A program made the position numbers and the translations under genes. Positions 19,357 through 28,906 of a DNA stretch of 51,769 nt are shown in pieces (the first letter of the stretch is position 1; every line of letters begins with the position of its first letter). This stretch comes from an uncultured Chlorobiaceae bacterium (GTDB taxonomy: Bacteria; Bacteroidota; Chlorobiia; Chlorobiales; Chlorobiaceae), in the NCBI GenBank assembly GCA_903822595.1, contig CAIJPS010000065.1, positions 1 to 51,769 on the forward strand, given 5' to 3'. The notes beneath the pieces were generated by a model. The model searched no databases. It was given only the letters and a program-made list of their open reading frames with translations, and was not told the origin of the DNA.

Positions 19357-20661
19357 GTGGAATCAAAAAAATTCAGGACACCGTCACAGTCAGCAACCGT
19401 TATTGTCGGTACACAGTTCGGTGATGAAGGCAAAGGAAAGCTTGTGGATTACCTTTCGGACAAATATGATATCGTTGTCCGTTACCAAGGAGGGGCTAAC
19501 GCCGGTCATACCATCTGTTTCGATAACAAAACCGTCGTTCTGCACCTTATTCCCTCTGGAATATTTCACAAGGGATGTGTTTGTGTGATCGGTAACGGCG
19601 TTGTCATTGACCCTGCAGCGCTGCTCGATGAGATCAAAAAGGTCGAGGAACTTGGTTATGAGGTAACGGGCAGGCTGTTTATCAGTCATAATGCCCATCT
19701 CATCATGCCCTACCATAAACTGCTTGATTCCCTGCATGAAAATGCCCAGGGTGATCAGAAAATTGGCACAACCGGCCGTGGTATCGGACCGAGCTATGAG
19801 GACAAGTTTGCCCGCAAGGGTATCAGGGTTGTTGATCTTCTCAGCCCGGAAGTGCTGCAGGAGAAGCTTCGCGACAACCTTGCAGCCAAAAACAAACTCT
19901 TCAAAAATATTTATGACAAGGAGGAGATCGATGTCGAGACGATGGTGCGCGAGTATGAAGAGTTCGACAAGATTATTGATCCCTATGTGACCAACACCCA
20001 GTTATACCTGAACCGTCAGCTCCAGGAGGGAAAAACCGTTCTGCTTGAAGGTGCACAGGGCTGTCTTCTTGATGTTGACCACGGAACTTATCCCTATGTG
20101 ACCTCATCTAACCCGACATCAGGAGGAGCCTGCACTGGCTCCGGCATAGCGCCGAACTATATCGGCAAGGTGATCGGCGTCTGCAAAGCATATATGACCA
20201 GAGTTGGCAACGGGGCATTCCCTTCGGAACTCCTTGATGAGACCGGAGAGCTACTCGGCCAGATTGGTCACGAATTTGGTGCCACAACCGGAAGAAAGCG
20301 CCGCTGCGGCTGGATTGACCTTGTGGCTTTGCGCTATTCACTGACTATCAACGGTGTGACGGAAATTGCGCTCACCAAGCTTGATGTGCTCGATACGTTT
20401 GAGGAGATCAAGGTCTGTACCTCCTACATGCTTGACGGCAAGGAGATACACGATTTTCCGACAGACCATCAGACGCTTTCCAGGGTGACGCCGCTTTTTA
20501 CCACCATGAAGGGATGGATGGCATCGAACGCTCATGCCAGAACATTTACAGACATGCAGCCTGAAGCGCAGAACTATGTCACCTTTCTCGAAGATGAGCT
20601 GCAGGTTCCGGTTACCTTTATCTCTGTCGGTCCAGGACGCGAAGAGACTGTTTTCAGATAA
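19357..20661 (+). CDS. purA: Adenylosuccinate synthetase
   Basis: Joins IMP and aspartate with GTP, the first committed step to AMP. The product (434 aa) uses a GTG start. The P-loop-like GTQFGDEGKGKLVDYL opens the domain, followed by YQGGANAGHT, GTTGRGIGPSYEDK, LLEGAQGCLLDVDHGTYPYV, PTSGGACTGSGIAP and FGATTGRKRRCGWIDLVALR, all conserved. The C-terminal GPGREETV segment is also conserved. It follows the EngB-type gene closely and is probably co-transcribed with it. Confidence 0.97.
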   Translation: MESKKFRTPSQSATVIVGTQFGDEGKGKLVDYLSDKYDIVVRYQGGANAGHTICFDNKTVVLHLIPSGIFHKGCVCVIGNGVVIDPAALLDEIKKVEELGYEVTGRLFISHNAHLIMPYHKLLDSLHENAQGDQKIGTTGRGIGPSYEDKFARKGIRVVDLLSPEVLQEKLRDNLAAKNKLFKNIYDKEEIDVETMVREYEEFDKIIDPYVTNTQLYLNRQLQEGKTVLLEGAQGCLLDVDHGTYPYVTSSNPTSGGACTGSGIAPNYIGKVIGVCKAYMTRVGNGAFPSELLDETGELLGQIGHEFGATTGRKRRCGWIDLVALRYSLTINGVTEIALTKLDVLDTFEEIKVCTSYMLDGKEIHDFPTDHQTLSRVTPLFTTMKGWMASNAHARTFTDMQPEAQNYVTFLEDELQVPVTFISVGPGREETVFR

Positions 20662-20680
20662 TCAAGCACTCTTTATTGCT

Positions 20681-21001
20681 ATGGCGTTGATGGATATTGC
20701 GGTTATTCCTCTCGACAGCAAGGAGGGGAGCCTGAGTGGTTTTGTTGCCGGATTGCAGGAGCTGCTTGCTGCGAGCGGTTGCAGTTTCAGGCTTCATGAT
20801 ATGGGTACGACGGTTGAAGGGCCAGCAGCGCTGCTCTTCGACCTCGCGTTGAAACTCCATGAGTACTCGTTCAGCCAGGGCGGCAAGCGAGTCTATACGG
20901 TCATAAAGATTGATGATCGCAGGGATCGTACGGTTCGTCTTGGAGAGAAGAGCGCTTCGGTTAAAGCGAAAATAGTCCCGACAAGGGTGTCGGGAGAGTA
21001 G
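20681..21001 (+). CDS. MTH1187/YkoF-family (DUF77) protein
   Basis: A 106-aa protein starting at ATG 20681 (MALMDIAVIPLDSKEGSLSG); an upstream extension of the frame only overlaps purA. The ferredoxin-like DUF77 pattern is visible: the VIPLD start, a YkoF-like LHDMGTTVEG strand-turn, and the central GPAALLFDLALKLHEYSFSQGGKRVYTVIKIDDRRD. Members of this family bind thiamine or related pyrimidines in some bacteria; the role here is unknown. It lies 19 bases after purA. No thiamine riboswitch is visible. Confidence 0.75.
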   Translation: MALMDIAVIPLDSKEGSLSGFVAGLQELLAASGCSFRLHDMGTTVEGPAALLFDLALKLHEYSFSQGGKRVYTVIKIDDRRDRTVRLGEKSASVKAKIVPTRVSGE

Positions 21002-21008
21002 GGGGATT

Positions 21009-21031
21009 GGTGAAAATATTTTATCTTCACC
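21009..21031. promoter_or_regulatory. Palindromic site upstream of bchN
   Basis: Arms GGTGAA and TTCACC frame an AT-rich centre that itself contains AAAATATTTT. It starts 8 bases after the stop of the preceding gene and about 67 bases before bchN. The position fits an operator for the bchNBL operon, but no regulator is known for it and it might be part of a weak hairpin. Seen directly; function is inference. Confidence 0.35.
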
Positions 21032-21097
21032 TCTCTTTACGTTTGGCCTCTGTAACACAGGTTTATTGCGGGCAGTAACTCTCAAAAGAAAATATTC

Positions 21098-22360
21098 ATG
21101 ATGCAGCTTTCCCGAGATATTCAGGTAATCAAGGAAGATAACGTTACACACAGTTTTTGTGGCCTTGCCTGCGTTGGCTGGATGTATCAGAAGATCAAGG
21201 ACAGCTTTTTTCTTATTCTGGGAACGCATACCTGTGCCCATTTTCTGCAGAATGCACTTGGAATGATGATCTTTGCCAAGCCGCGCTTCGGTATTGCTCT
21301 CATGGAGGAGGGCGACCTTTCGAAGCATGAGCCGAGCCTTGAGGAGATCATCAATGAAATCAAGGCCGATCACCATCCATCAGTGATTTTTCTTCTCTCT
21401 TCATGTACCCCAGAGGTCATGAAGGTTGATTTCAAGGGACTTGCCCATCTGCTCAGTACTCCGGATGTTCCGGTACTCTTTGTACCTGCAAGCGGTCTGG
21501 TCTATAATTTTACCCAGGCTGAGGATTCTGTGCTTTCCGCCCTTGTGCCCTTCTGTCCAGAAGCGCCAGCAGGTCAAAAAAGTGTCGTTTTCCTTGGCTC
21601 GGTAAATGATGTAACGGCAGATGACCTCAGGGCAGAGGCTGAAGCACTTGGAATTCCGGTGGGAGGTTTTCTTCCTGAATCCCGTTTCGACAAAATGCCG
21701 GCCATTGGCCCCGATACCGTTCTTGCCCCGATTCAGCCCTATCTTTCAAGGGTAGCCGTCAAGCTTTCCCGTGAACGTGGATGCAGTGTGCTTCATTCAC
21801 TCTTTCCTTTTGGCCCTGACGGTACCAGAGCTTTCTGGGAGGATCTCGCCCGAGAATTCGGGATCACCGTCGATCTTCGAGACCGTGAAAAAGCTGCATG
21901 GGAAAAAATTCGAAACCAGACGGAACTCCTTAAAGGAAAAAAGGTTTTTCTGACCGCCGATACCATGATGGAGTTGCCGCTTGCACGCTTTCTGCACAGT
22001 GCCGGTGCCGATGTGGTTGAATGCAGCAGCGCCTATATCAACAAAAAATTTCATGCGCGTGAACTGGTGGCACTTGATGGCGTCCGCGTTGTCGAGCAGC
22101 CGAACTTTCACCGCCAGCTTGAGGATGTCCGGCGTATAAAGCCTGATTTGATCATTACCTCTCTGATGACGGCCAACCCTTTTGTTGGCAATGGTTTTGT
22201 TGTCAAGTGGAGCATGGAGTTCATGCTGATGTCCATTCATAGTTGGTCGGGAGTGATTACTCTTGCAAACATGTTCGTTTCACCGCTCCAGCGCCGCAGC
22301 AAACTGCCAGCGTTCGACAAGGAGGTCTGGCTTGAAGGGGTCATGCCGAGCGCCGAATAA
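21098..22360 (+). CDS. bchN: Light-independent protochlorophyllide reductase, N subunit
   Basis: BchN and BchB form the NifDK-like catalytic heterotetramer that reduces protochlorophyllide to chlorophyllide in the dark. The three cysteines that bind the NB cluster in this family are visible: FCGLACVGW near residue 22, [14 protein letters not shown] near 47, and [13 protein letters not shown] near 106. Length is 420 aa, normal for the subunit. It is first in a bchN-bchB-bchL operon. The ATG pair at 21098/21101 leaves a 3-base ambiguity in the start. Confidence 0.96.
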   Translation: MMQLSRDIQVIKEDNVTHSFCGLACVGWMYQKIKDSFFLILGTHTCAHFLQNALGMMIFAKPRFGIALMEEGDLSKHEPSLEEIINEIKADHHPSVIFLLSSCTPEVMKVDFKGLAHLLSTPDVPVLFVPASGLVYNFTQAEDSVLSALVPFCPEAPAGQKSVVFLGSVNDVTADDLRAEAEALGIPVGGFLPESRFDKMPAIGPDTVLAPIQPYLSRVAVKLSRERGCSVLHSLFPFGPDGTRAFWEDLAREFGITVDLRDREKAAWEKIRNQTELLKGKKVFLTADTMMELPLARFLHSAGADVVECSSAYINKKFHARELVALDGVRVVEQPNFHRQLEDVRRIKPDLIITSLMTANPFVGNGFVVKWSMEFMLMSIHSWSGVITLANMFVSPLQRRSKLPAFDKEVWLEGVMPSAE

Positions 22361-22401
22361 TTCACTGTCATGAAAATGCAATAAACAAACAACACAAGAG
22401 T

Positions 22402-24018
22402 ATGCGCTTAGCTTTCTGGCTCTACGAGGGCACCGCCCTTCATGGTATCAGCCGCGTCACCAACAGTATGAAAGGGGTTCACACCGTCTATCATGCCCCA
22501 CAGGGGGATGATTACATCACGGCAACCTATACCATGCTTGAACGAACCCCGCAATTTCCCGGCTTGTCGATCAGTGTTGTTCGTGGAAGAGACCTTGCCC
22601 AGGGAGTTTCAAGACTTCCCGCAACACTCCAGCAGGTTGAACACCATTACAGCCCTGAACTTATTGTCATTGCACCAAGTTGCAGCACGGCCCTGCTCCA
22701 GGAAGATCTCCATCAACTGGCAGCCCATTCAGGCCTGCCTCAGGAAAAAATTCTGGTTTATGCGCTCAACCCCTTCAGGGTATCGGAAAATGAGGCGGCT
22801 GATGGTCTGTTGACCGAACTGGTGAAACGTTTTGCCGCTCCCCAGGAGAAAACAGCACTGCCATCAGTGAACCTGCTTGGCTTTACCTCTCTTGGCTTTC
22901 ATTTGCGTGCCAATCTGACAAGTATACGTCGCATGTTGCAGACACTTGGCATTGCGGTCAACGTTGTTGCTCCATGGGGTGCCAGCATCGACGATCTCCG
23001 GAAACTGCCAGCCGCCTGGCTCAATATTGCCCCTTACCGGGAGATCGGTACAACGGCGGCGGAATATCTTGCGAAAACGTTCGATATGCCGGCGATCTAC
23101 GATGCTCCTATTGGGGTCGAGCCCACTCTTGCATGGCTCCGCTCTCTGATCGATAAGCTTAACGCCATAGGCGCTGAACGGGGAGTTCCTCCGATTGTCC
23201 TGCCGCAGCTCCACGCATTCTCGCTCGACGGCCTGAGTGCCCCAAGCGGTGTTCCCTGGTTTGCCAGAACTGCCGATATGGAGAGTTTCAGCAACAAACG
23301 TGCCTTTGTTTTTGGTGATGCCACGCATACGGTTGCCCTTGTGAAGTTTCTGCGCAACGAACTCGGTATGCAGATTATCGGTGCTGGCACCTATCTGGAG
23401 CGTCATGCCGACTGGGTTCGCAAGGAGCTTGAAGGCTATCTTCCCGGAGCGCTTATCGTAACCGACAAGTTCCAGGATGTTGCACAAATCATTGACGATG
23501 AAATGCCCGATCTGGTCTGTGGCACGCAGATGGAGCGGCACAGTTGCCGCAAGCTCGATGTTCCCTGCATGGTGGTTTGTCCACCGACCCATATTGAAAA
23601 CCATCTGCTTGGTTATTACCCCTTCTTTGGTTTTGATGGTGCCGATGTTATTGCCGACAGGGTCTATCTCTCATGCAAACTCGGTCTTGAAAAGCACCTG
23701 ATCGACTTTTTCGGTGATGCCGGTCTCGAATACGAAGAGCACGAAGCATCAGCTCCCCCTGAAGAACCTTCGGCAACGCCTTCTGACAGTAACGAACATC
23801 CTTCTTTGGAGATTGCAGCCGATGTTGCGGTGATTCCTGTGGTTGCAGAGGATGGCGAAATGAAGTGGAGCGATGAGGCTGAAACCATGCTGAAAAAGGT
23901 GCCCTTTTTTGTCCGTAAAAAGGTCAGGAAGAACACGGAAACCTTTGCCCGCGAGAGTGGTGCTAACATGGTTTCCATTGAGGTGTTCCGGCAGGCAAAA
24001 GAGTCGCTTGGCGGGTAA
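22402..24018 (+). CDS. bchB: Light-independent protochlorophyllide reductase, B subunit
   Basis: Second subunit of the DPOR catalytic component. The start [19 protein letters not shown] matches the family, where an N-terminal Asp/Glu region contributes to cluster binding and substrate contact; [14 protein letters not shown] and [18 protein letters not shown] are conserved core segments. Residues about 440-475 form a variable acidic linker (Pro/Ser/Glu-rich) before a PCP_red domain at the C-terminus ([19 protein letters not shown]). At 538 aa it has the longer BchB form with this C-terminal domain. It lies 41 bases after bchN. Confidence 0.96.
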   Translation: MRLAFWLYEGTALHGISRVTNSMKGVHTVYHAPQGDDYITATYTMLERTPQFPGLSISVVRGRDLAQGVSRLPATLQQVEHHYSPELIVIAPSCSTALLQEDLHQLAAHSGLPQEKILVYALNPFRVSENEAADGLLTELVKRFAAPQEKTALPSVNLLGFTSLGFHLRANLTSIRRMLQTLGIAVNVVAPWGASIDDLRKLPAAWLNIAPYREIGTTAAEYLAKTFDMPAIYDAPIGVEPTLAWLRSLIDKLNAIGAERGVPPIVLPQLHAFSLDGLSAPSGVPWFARTADMESFSNKRAFVFGDATHTVALVKFLRNELGMQIIGAGTYLERHADWVRKELEGYLPGALIVTDKFQDVAQIIDDEMPDLVCGTQMERHSCRKLDVPCMVVCPPTHIENHLLGYYPFFGFDGADVIADRVYLSCKLGLEKHLIDFFGDAGLEYEEHEASAPPEEPSATPSDSNEHPSLEIAADVAVIPVVAEDGEMKWSDEAETMLKKVPFFVRKKVRKNTETFARESGANMVSIEVFRQAKESLGG

Positions 24019-24051
24019 GATTTTCTTTCAATCATATTCTCTGTTACCATT

Positions 24052-24879
24052 ATGAGTTTAGTTTTAGCCGTATATGGCAAGGGCGGCATAGGAAAAAGCA
24101 CCACAAGCGCCAACATCTCGGCGGCACTTGCCCTGAAAGGCGCCAAGGTACTGCAGATCGGCTGCGATCCCAAGCATGACAGTACCTTCCCCATTACAGG
24201 AAAACTGCAGAAAACCGTTATCGAAGCTCTTGAAGAGGTTGATTTTCACCATGAGGAGCTGAGTGCAGAGGATATTATCGAGACCGGTTTTGCCGGTATT
24301 GACTGCCTTGAAGCTGGTGGTCCTCCAGCCGGAAGCGGCTGCGGTGGCTATGTGGTCGGAGAATCAGTCACCCTGCTCCAGGAACTCGGTCTTTACGAAA
24401 AATATGACGTCATCCTTTTTGATGTGCTCGGCGACGTTGTCTGTGGAGGCTTCAGTGCTCCACTGAACTATGCCGACTACGCCATCATCATTGCCACCAA
24501 CGACTTCGACAGCATCTTTGCTGCCAACCGTCTTTGTATGGCCATTCAGCAGAAAAGCGTACGCTATAAGGTGAAGCTGGCCGGTATTGTTGCCAACCGG
24601 GTTGACTACGTCACCGGCGGAGGTACAAACATGCTCGACCAGTTTGCCGAAAAAGTCGGAACAAGGCTGCTTGCCAAAGTGCCTTACCACGAATTGATAC
24701 GCAAAAGCCGTTTCGCCGGTAAAACCATGTATGCCATGGAGGATACACCGGACAAGGCGGAGTGTCTCCGGCCCTACGATGAAATTGCCGATTTTCTCAT
24801 TCAGGATAACCCCATCGCTTCGGTACCCGTACCAATAGGCGACAGGGAAATCTTCAAAATGGTCAACGGCTGGCAGTAA
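24052..24879 (+). CDS. bchL: Light-independent protochlorophyllide reductase, L protein (ATPase)
   Basis: NifH-like homodimeric ATPase that donates electrons to BchNB. The deviant P-loop [14 protein letters not shown] is near residue 9. The cluster-binding cysteines are in [12 protein letters not shown] (about residue 99) and [13 protein letters not shown] (about residue 133). Length 275 aa is normal. It is the last gene of the operon and is followed by a strong terminator hairpin shared with the facing bchJ. Confidence 0.97.
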   Translation: MSLVLAVYGKGGIGKSTTSANISAALALKGAKVLQIGCDPKHDSTFPITGKLQKTVIEALEEVDFHHEELSAEDIIETGFAGIDCLEAGGPPAGSGCGGYVVGESVTLLQELGLYEKYDVILFDVLGDVVCGGFSAPLNYADYAIIIATNDFDSIFAANRLCMAIQQKSVRYKVKLAGIVANRVDYVTGGGTNMLDQFAEKVGTRLLAKVPYHELIRKSRFAGKTMYAMEDTPDKAECLRPYDEIADFLIQDNPIASVPVPIGDREIFKMVNGWQ

Positions 24880-24900
24880 CGTTGGTTTTTACATCAGTAC

Positions 24901-24932
24901 AAAAAAAGGCAGCTCGAAAGCTGCCTTTTTTT
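24901..24932. terminator. Bidirectional rho-independent terminator between bchL and bchJ
   Basis: Stem AAGGCAGCT/AGCTGCCTT with a CGAA loop, flanked by an A-run on the left and a T-run on the right. It can therefore end transcription from bchL on the plus strand and from bchJ on the minus strand. It sits 21 bases after bchL. Confidence 0.9.
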
Positions 24933-24951
24933 GTTGATCAGCGATGAGCCT

Positions 24952-25524
24952 TCAAATCTCACATCGATAAGAGCAGCGTATGTTCCCGTTTTCCTTACGA
25001 ATGTCGGCCTTGATTTTCGTTGTCGGGTTGACCAGCTCCTGCAGGAGGGCTGTAAAGGTGCCGAGGTAGAAGTTTCCGACAACCTGGTGGGTAGGGAAGG
25101 TTACCTTGACGGTTATTTCGGGTGGGCGGTTCATGGTGTAGCTGAATTCACCGCTTCCGGCAAAAGTCCATGCATTTTTGCTGATGGCAAAGAGGAAAAG
25201 CTTGAATGCCAGTCGTGATGGCAGGAGTTTTACAAGTTTCTGGAATATGCCGGGAATGCGCACTTTCAGCAGGTAGCGGGCAGTCCGTTCTCCTGACTCT
25301 TTGAGGATGGAGGAAGTTGCCGTATCACCGATCTCTTTTTGCAACGCGATGACGAGTGAGTGAAACTTGGCCTCTTCTACCATCTCTTTTGGCAGGTTTC
25401 CGATAAGGTATCCCTGGCCGATTTTGCGAAGCAGGGCTTCGCATTTTGTTTTGCCGTATGTAGTCTCAAGCGCGGCAACGGTCTGGATGATGGAGTTAGG
25501 TCCTATTCTGGATGGTGTGCTCAT
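24952..25524 (-). CDS. bchJ: V4R-domain protein, BchJ-like (4-vinyl reductase family)
   Basis: A 190-aa protein with the V4R domain layout: an N-terminal helical part (IGPNSIIQTVAALETTYG), then the central GQGYLIGNLPKEMVEEAKFH, and the C-terminal GNFYLGTFTALLQEL with late cysteines in IRCSYRC. BchJ was first linked to 8-vinyl reduction of bacteriochlorophyll precursors; later work in Chlorobium assigned the main reductase activity to BciA/BciB and gave BchJ an accessory or carrier role. The position facing bchNBL supports a pigment function. Confidence 0.82.
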   Translation of the reverse strand: MSTPSRIGPNSIIQTVAALETTYGKTKCEALLRKIGQGYLIGNLPKEMVEEAKFHSLVIALQKEIGDTATSSILKESGERTARYLLKVRIPGIFQKLVKLLPSRLAFKLFLFAISKNAWTFAGSGEFSYTMNRPPEITVKVTFPTHQVVGNFYLGTFTALLQELVNPTTKIKADIRKENGNIRCSYRCEI

Positions 25525-25546
25525 TATGGAAAAATAATCGTTGTTG

Positions 25547-26665
25547 TTACCTGGAAGTGTTGATATGAATATCGATATGCTCTGTTGTCCAACGAGGCCG
25601 AACGGTTACCTTTTCCGGATAATATCCGCATGGTTCGGCTGGCTGATAAGGTTCAATGGAACCGGGGTTCCATTGCTGTTTGGTATCGGTTTTTTTGCTG
25701 CTCAATGGCACATACGCACTGATGGTATAGCTGCCTGGAGGGAGTTCAGCGAACGAGTAGTGCCATGTTCCGCTCCGGTCACGAGATGCTGTTGTGCTGT
25801 ATGATGCTGTCTGGCTTGATGCCTCAACAATAACGTATTGAGCGGATGCAACGCAGGTTCCGGAGAGGGTTCCGGTAGCATCAGCAGCCGGTGCCTTGCT
25901 GGCTGGCTTGGAGAGAGGTTTATGGTTATGGCCTTGAATTCCGGAAAGCCTGAAGAGCAGGTCGGCTGATCCTGTGGGAATTATTGCGGTACTGCAGAGT
26001 CCTACCTCTTCCGTTGCAGCGTTATAGTGCAAATCACCGTTTTGATCGTTGACGGCAACAATTCTGTACGATCCTGCGGCGAGATGCCTGAAAGAGAACT
26101 CTCCGGAGTTCTCTGCCTGTACAAAATAATCCGGTTTTCTTTGCAGCAGGTTTTCGGCGCCGTTGTTTGCCGGGCGTTCAGCAAAAGCAAGTATCAGCGC
26201 ATTCGTGGCAGGTGAAAAGTCGGCATCGACCACCTTTCCTGTGATGGTGCCGCTGTCGATGACCTCTCCAGTGGAAAATGCGAGGGTATAAGGGGCTGGC
26301 AAGCTGTGTCCACGGTTGTCGCTCAGCTTTTTATCGAGGGTGATGCTGAAGGTTCTCTTTTGTTCAAGAGGCTTGAACGCTCTTATTTCCGCCTCTTTTC
26401 CGTCAACAGAAATATCGTAGTCGCCAAGAGATGGAGAGATGATAAGGGCATTGAGTAACTGCCGCCCGGTAATTTCATGATTGAACTTCAGGTGGATCGT
26501 TTTCGTTGAGACACGAACGGACGATTGAGCTGGATCGGAAAAAATCACCTGCAAAGGAGTTGTATCGAGAGGGCCTCCGGAAGGTGCGCGATCGGAAGCA
26601 CAGCCACTGGCAAGCCACAGCAGGAGAATAGGGAACACCTTCATGATACGTAAGGTACTCTGCAT
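25547..26665 (-). CDS. Ig-like domain lipoprotein
   Basis: Probable outer-membrane or periplasmic lipoprotein. A hydrophobic signal ends in a lipobox LASGC followed by SDRAPSGGP, a start seen in a family of Bacteroidota/Chlorobi lipoproteins with an SbsA-like Ig domain. The Ig-like domain is at about residues 30-130 (SDPAQSSVRVSTKTIHLKFN), followed by carboxypeptidase-regulatory-like repeats (SGTITGKVVD, AAGSYRIVAVNDQNGD). I chose the ATG at 26665 because AAAGG lies 6 bases upstream; 26644 is an alternative, and the frame is open to 26773. Transcribed divergently from glgA. Confidence 0.75.
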   Translation of the reverse strand: MQSTLRIMKVFPILLLWLASGCASDRAPSGGPLDTTPLQVIFSDPAQSSVRVSTKTIHLKFNHEITGRQLLNALIISPSLGDYDISVDGKEAEIRAFKPLEQKRTFSITLDKKLSDNRGHSLPAPYTLAFSTGEVIDSGTITGKVVDADFSPATNALILAFAERPANNGAENLLQRKPDYFVQAENSGEFSFRHLAAGSYRIVAVNDQNGDLHYNAATEEVGLCSTAIIPTGSADLLFRLSGIQGHNHKPLSKPASKAPAADATGTLSGTCVASAQYVIVEASSQTASYSTTASRDRSGTWHYSFAELPPGSYTISAYVPLSSKKTDTKQQWNPGSIEPYQPAEPCGYYPEKVTVRPRWTTEHIDIHINTSR

Positions 26666-26801
26666 GAAAAACCTTTGGTTCCTTGGTAAATCTCCGGGAA
26701 GAGAGGCTTGATTGTATGTGTCTGTGAAAATTCGTAAATTAAAAACTAATGTAGTTCTATGAAAGCTTTTCATGAAAAATTATAGATTGAGTGTCATATA
26801 G

Positions 26802-28271
26802 ATGTCCAGACGAAATTTTAAAGTTCTTTATGTCTCCGGTGAAGTCTCTCCTTTTGTAAGGATCAGCCCGCTTGCTGATTTTATGGCGTCATTCCCCCAG
26901 GCTATCGAGGAGGAAGGATTTGAGGCACGTATCATGATGCCGAAGTATGGTACCATCAATGACCGGAAGTTCCGGTTGCATGATGTCCTGCGTCTCTCCG
27001 ACATTGAGGTTGATCTCAAGGAGAAAATAGATTTGCTGCACGTCAAGGTGACTGCGTTGCCTTCAAGCAAGATCCAGACCTATTTCCTTTATAACGAAAA
27101 ATATTTCAAGCGTAACGGTCTTTTTACCGATTTACACAACGGAAGTGATCTGAAAGGGAGTACTGACAAGGTTGTTTTTTTCAATGTAGGAGTGCTCGAA
27201 ACTCTCCAGCGTCTTGGCTGGAAACCTGATATTATTCACTGTCACGATTGGCATGCAGGCCTTATTCCTCTTCTTCTGAAAACAGTCTATGCCTCTCATG
27301 AGTTTTTCAGGGATATAAAAACGGTTTTTACCGTTCACAATATTTATCGTCAGGGTATTCTGCCCTTGAAGGCATTCCAGAAATTGCTTCCTGAAGAGGT
27401 CTGCTCCGCACTGCATTGCAGTAACGAAGAGGTCAATATGCTTTATACCGGTGTTGAACATGCCGACCTTCTGACGACGACGTCGAAAGTTTATGCCGAG
27501 GAGATTGTGCACGATGGCCTCAAGACCTATGGGCTTGGTCGGGTTCTTGAGGAGCATAAGTCAAAGTTTTACGGTATTGTGAACGGTATTGACAGCAGGC
27601 AATGGAACTCTGCGGCCGACAAGCTCATCAAGAAACGGTACAGTATTGAGCATATGGACGGCAAGCTTGACAACAAAAAAGCACTGCTCGAGGAGGCGGG
27701 TCTTCCCTACACCGAAGGTGTGCCTGTGGTGGGGGTGATTGTCAATTTTGACGAGTTTCAGGGCGCTGAGCTTTTGCAACAAAGCCTTGAGAAGCTCGTA
27801 TCTCTCGATATTCAGATTGTTATCAGTGGTTCAGGTGACAAGAAATATGAAAAAGTGTTCCAGGATTTTGCTCTTGAACATTCCGATAAGGTGAGCGTTC
27901 ATGGCGAATATTCCGATTCTTTTTTTCACCTTGCCATTGCGGGACTGGATATTCTTCTTATGCCAGGCATGATTGAGTCATGCGGCATGATTCAGATGTT
28001 TGCCATGAACTACGGAACGATACCCGTGGCCTATGCCGGGGGCGGGATTGTTGAAACCATAGAGGAGCATGACGAAGAGAGTGGTTCCGGATTCATTTTT
28101 CATGACTATACTGCTGAGTCGCTTGTCGGCAAGCTTGAAGAGGCTCTTGCCTGTTTTCATGATGAGGAGAGTTGGCAGCAGATTGTCACGACAGCCATGA
28201 CCCGCGACTTTACCTGGAAAAAATCGGCTGAAGAGTACGATCAGTTGTACCGTGAACTTCTTGAATCATAG
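26802..28271 (+). CDS. glgA: Glycogen synthase (GT5), atypical Chlorobi form
   Basis: A 489-aa GT-B fold protein of the GlgA family that would extend alpha-1,4-glucan from ADP-glucose. Family features are VLYVSGEVSPFV at the start, DIIHCHDWHAGLIPLLLK, TVHNIYRQGILP, YGIVNGID and ESCGMIQMFAMNYGTIPVAYAGGGI near the nucleotide site. The usual KxGGLADV substrate motif is replaced by RISPLADF, and the PSxFEPCG motif by PGMIESCG, so substrate handling may differ. The same form occurs across green sulfur bacteria. The next gene starts 8 bases later. Confidence 0.85.
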   Translation: MSRRNFKVLYVSGEVSPFVRISPLADFMASFPQAIEEEGFEARIMMPKYGTINDRKFRLHDVLRLSDIEVDLKEKIDLLHVKVTALPSSKIQTYFLYNEKYFKRNGLFTDLHNGSDLKGSTDKVVFFNVGVLETLQRLGWKPDIIHCHDWHAGLIPLLLKTVYASHEFFRDIKTVFTVHNIYRQGILPLKAFQKLLPEEVCSALHCSNEEVNMLYTGVEHADLLTTTSKVYAEEIVHDGLKTYGLGRVLEEHKSKFYGIVNGIDSRQWNSAADKLIKKRYSIEHMDGKLDNKKALLEEAGLPYTEGVPVVGVIVNFDEFQGAELLQQSLEKLVSLDIQIVISGSGDKKYEKVFQDFALEHSDKVSVHGEYSDSFFHLAIAGLDILLMPGMIESCGMIQMFAMNYGTIPVAYAGGGIVETIEEHDEESGSGFIFHDYTAESLVGKLEEALACFHDEESWQQIVTTAMTRDFTWKKSAEEYDQLYRELLES

Positions 28272-28279
28272 GCGGAACC

Positions 28280-28870
28280 ATGGAACAGACAATAAAGGTA
28301 CTGTTTCTCGATCGTGACGGTACCATAAATCAGGACACAGGTTCCTATGTCTTCCTGAAAGAGCAGTTGAAACTGATTGATCGCTCCGATGAGGCTATTG
28401 CCCTCGCAAAGAGTGCAGGATTTCGGATTGTCATTGTGAGCAACCAGGCAGGGATTGCCCGAGGTATCGCTACGGTCGGGCAGGTTGAAGAGGTGAATCG
28501 TTATCTTAATGAGCTGCTTACGGCAAGGAATGCAGGCTTTGACCGCTGCTATTACTGTCCCTTTCATCCCGAGTATCCTCATCCTGAGTACGACCGTTTT
28601 GCTGATTTCCGCAAACCGGCAACGGGTATGGTTGAATTGGCCATCAATGATTTTTTGGCTGAAGGCCTCATTGTCGACAGAAGTGCATCATTTTTTGTCG
28701 GGGATAAAACGCTTGATATTCAATGTGGCCTGCGTGCCGGACTGCGACCAGTGCTGGTTCGAACCGGCCACAATGAAGAAGCGCTCTGCCTGATGCAGAA
28801 TATTATTCCTGAATTTGTGGCTGACGATCTTTATCATGCCGTTACGGAGCATATTCTTGCTCTTTCCTGA
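28280..28870 (+). CDS. HAD phosphatase, GmhB-like
   Basis: A 196-aa HAD hydrolase of the heptose-bisphosphate/histidinol-phosphate phosphatase branch. Motif I is FLDRDGTINQD, motif II VIVSNQAGIARG, motif III FRKPATGMV, motif IV FFVGDKTLDIQCG. The zinc loop typical of GmhB is only partly kept: CYYCPFHPEY is present, but the second Cys pair before RKP is replaced by FADF. The role may be LPS heptose or another sugar phosphate; I leave the symbol empty. It lies 8 bases after glgA. Confidence 0.78.
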   Translation: MEQTIKVLFLDRDGTINQDTGSYVFLKEQLKLIDRSDEAIALAKSAGFRIVIVSNQAGIARGIATVGQVEEVNRYLNELLTARNAGFDRCYYCPFHPEYPHPEYDRFADFRKPATGMVELAINDFLAEGLIVDRSASFFVGDKTLDIQCGLRAGLRPVLVRTGHNEEALCLMQNIIPEFVADDLYHAVTEHILALS

Positions 28871-28906
28871 TCCGGTGTCGCCCTCTCATGTCAGCCATTC
28901 CTGCTT

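Noticed and set aside
20662-20681. Thiamine riboswitch before the MTH1187-family gene
   Set aside because: The intergenic gap is 19 bases, too short for a TPP riboswitch, and no THI-box-like sequence is visible.
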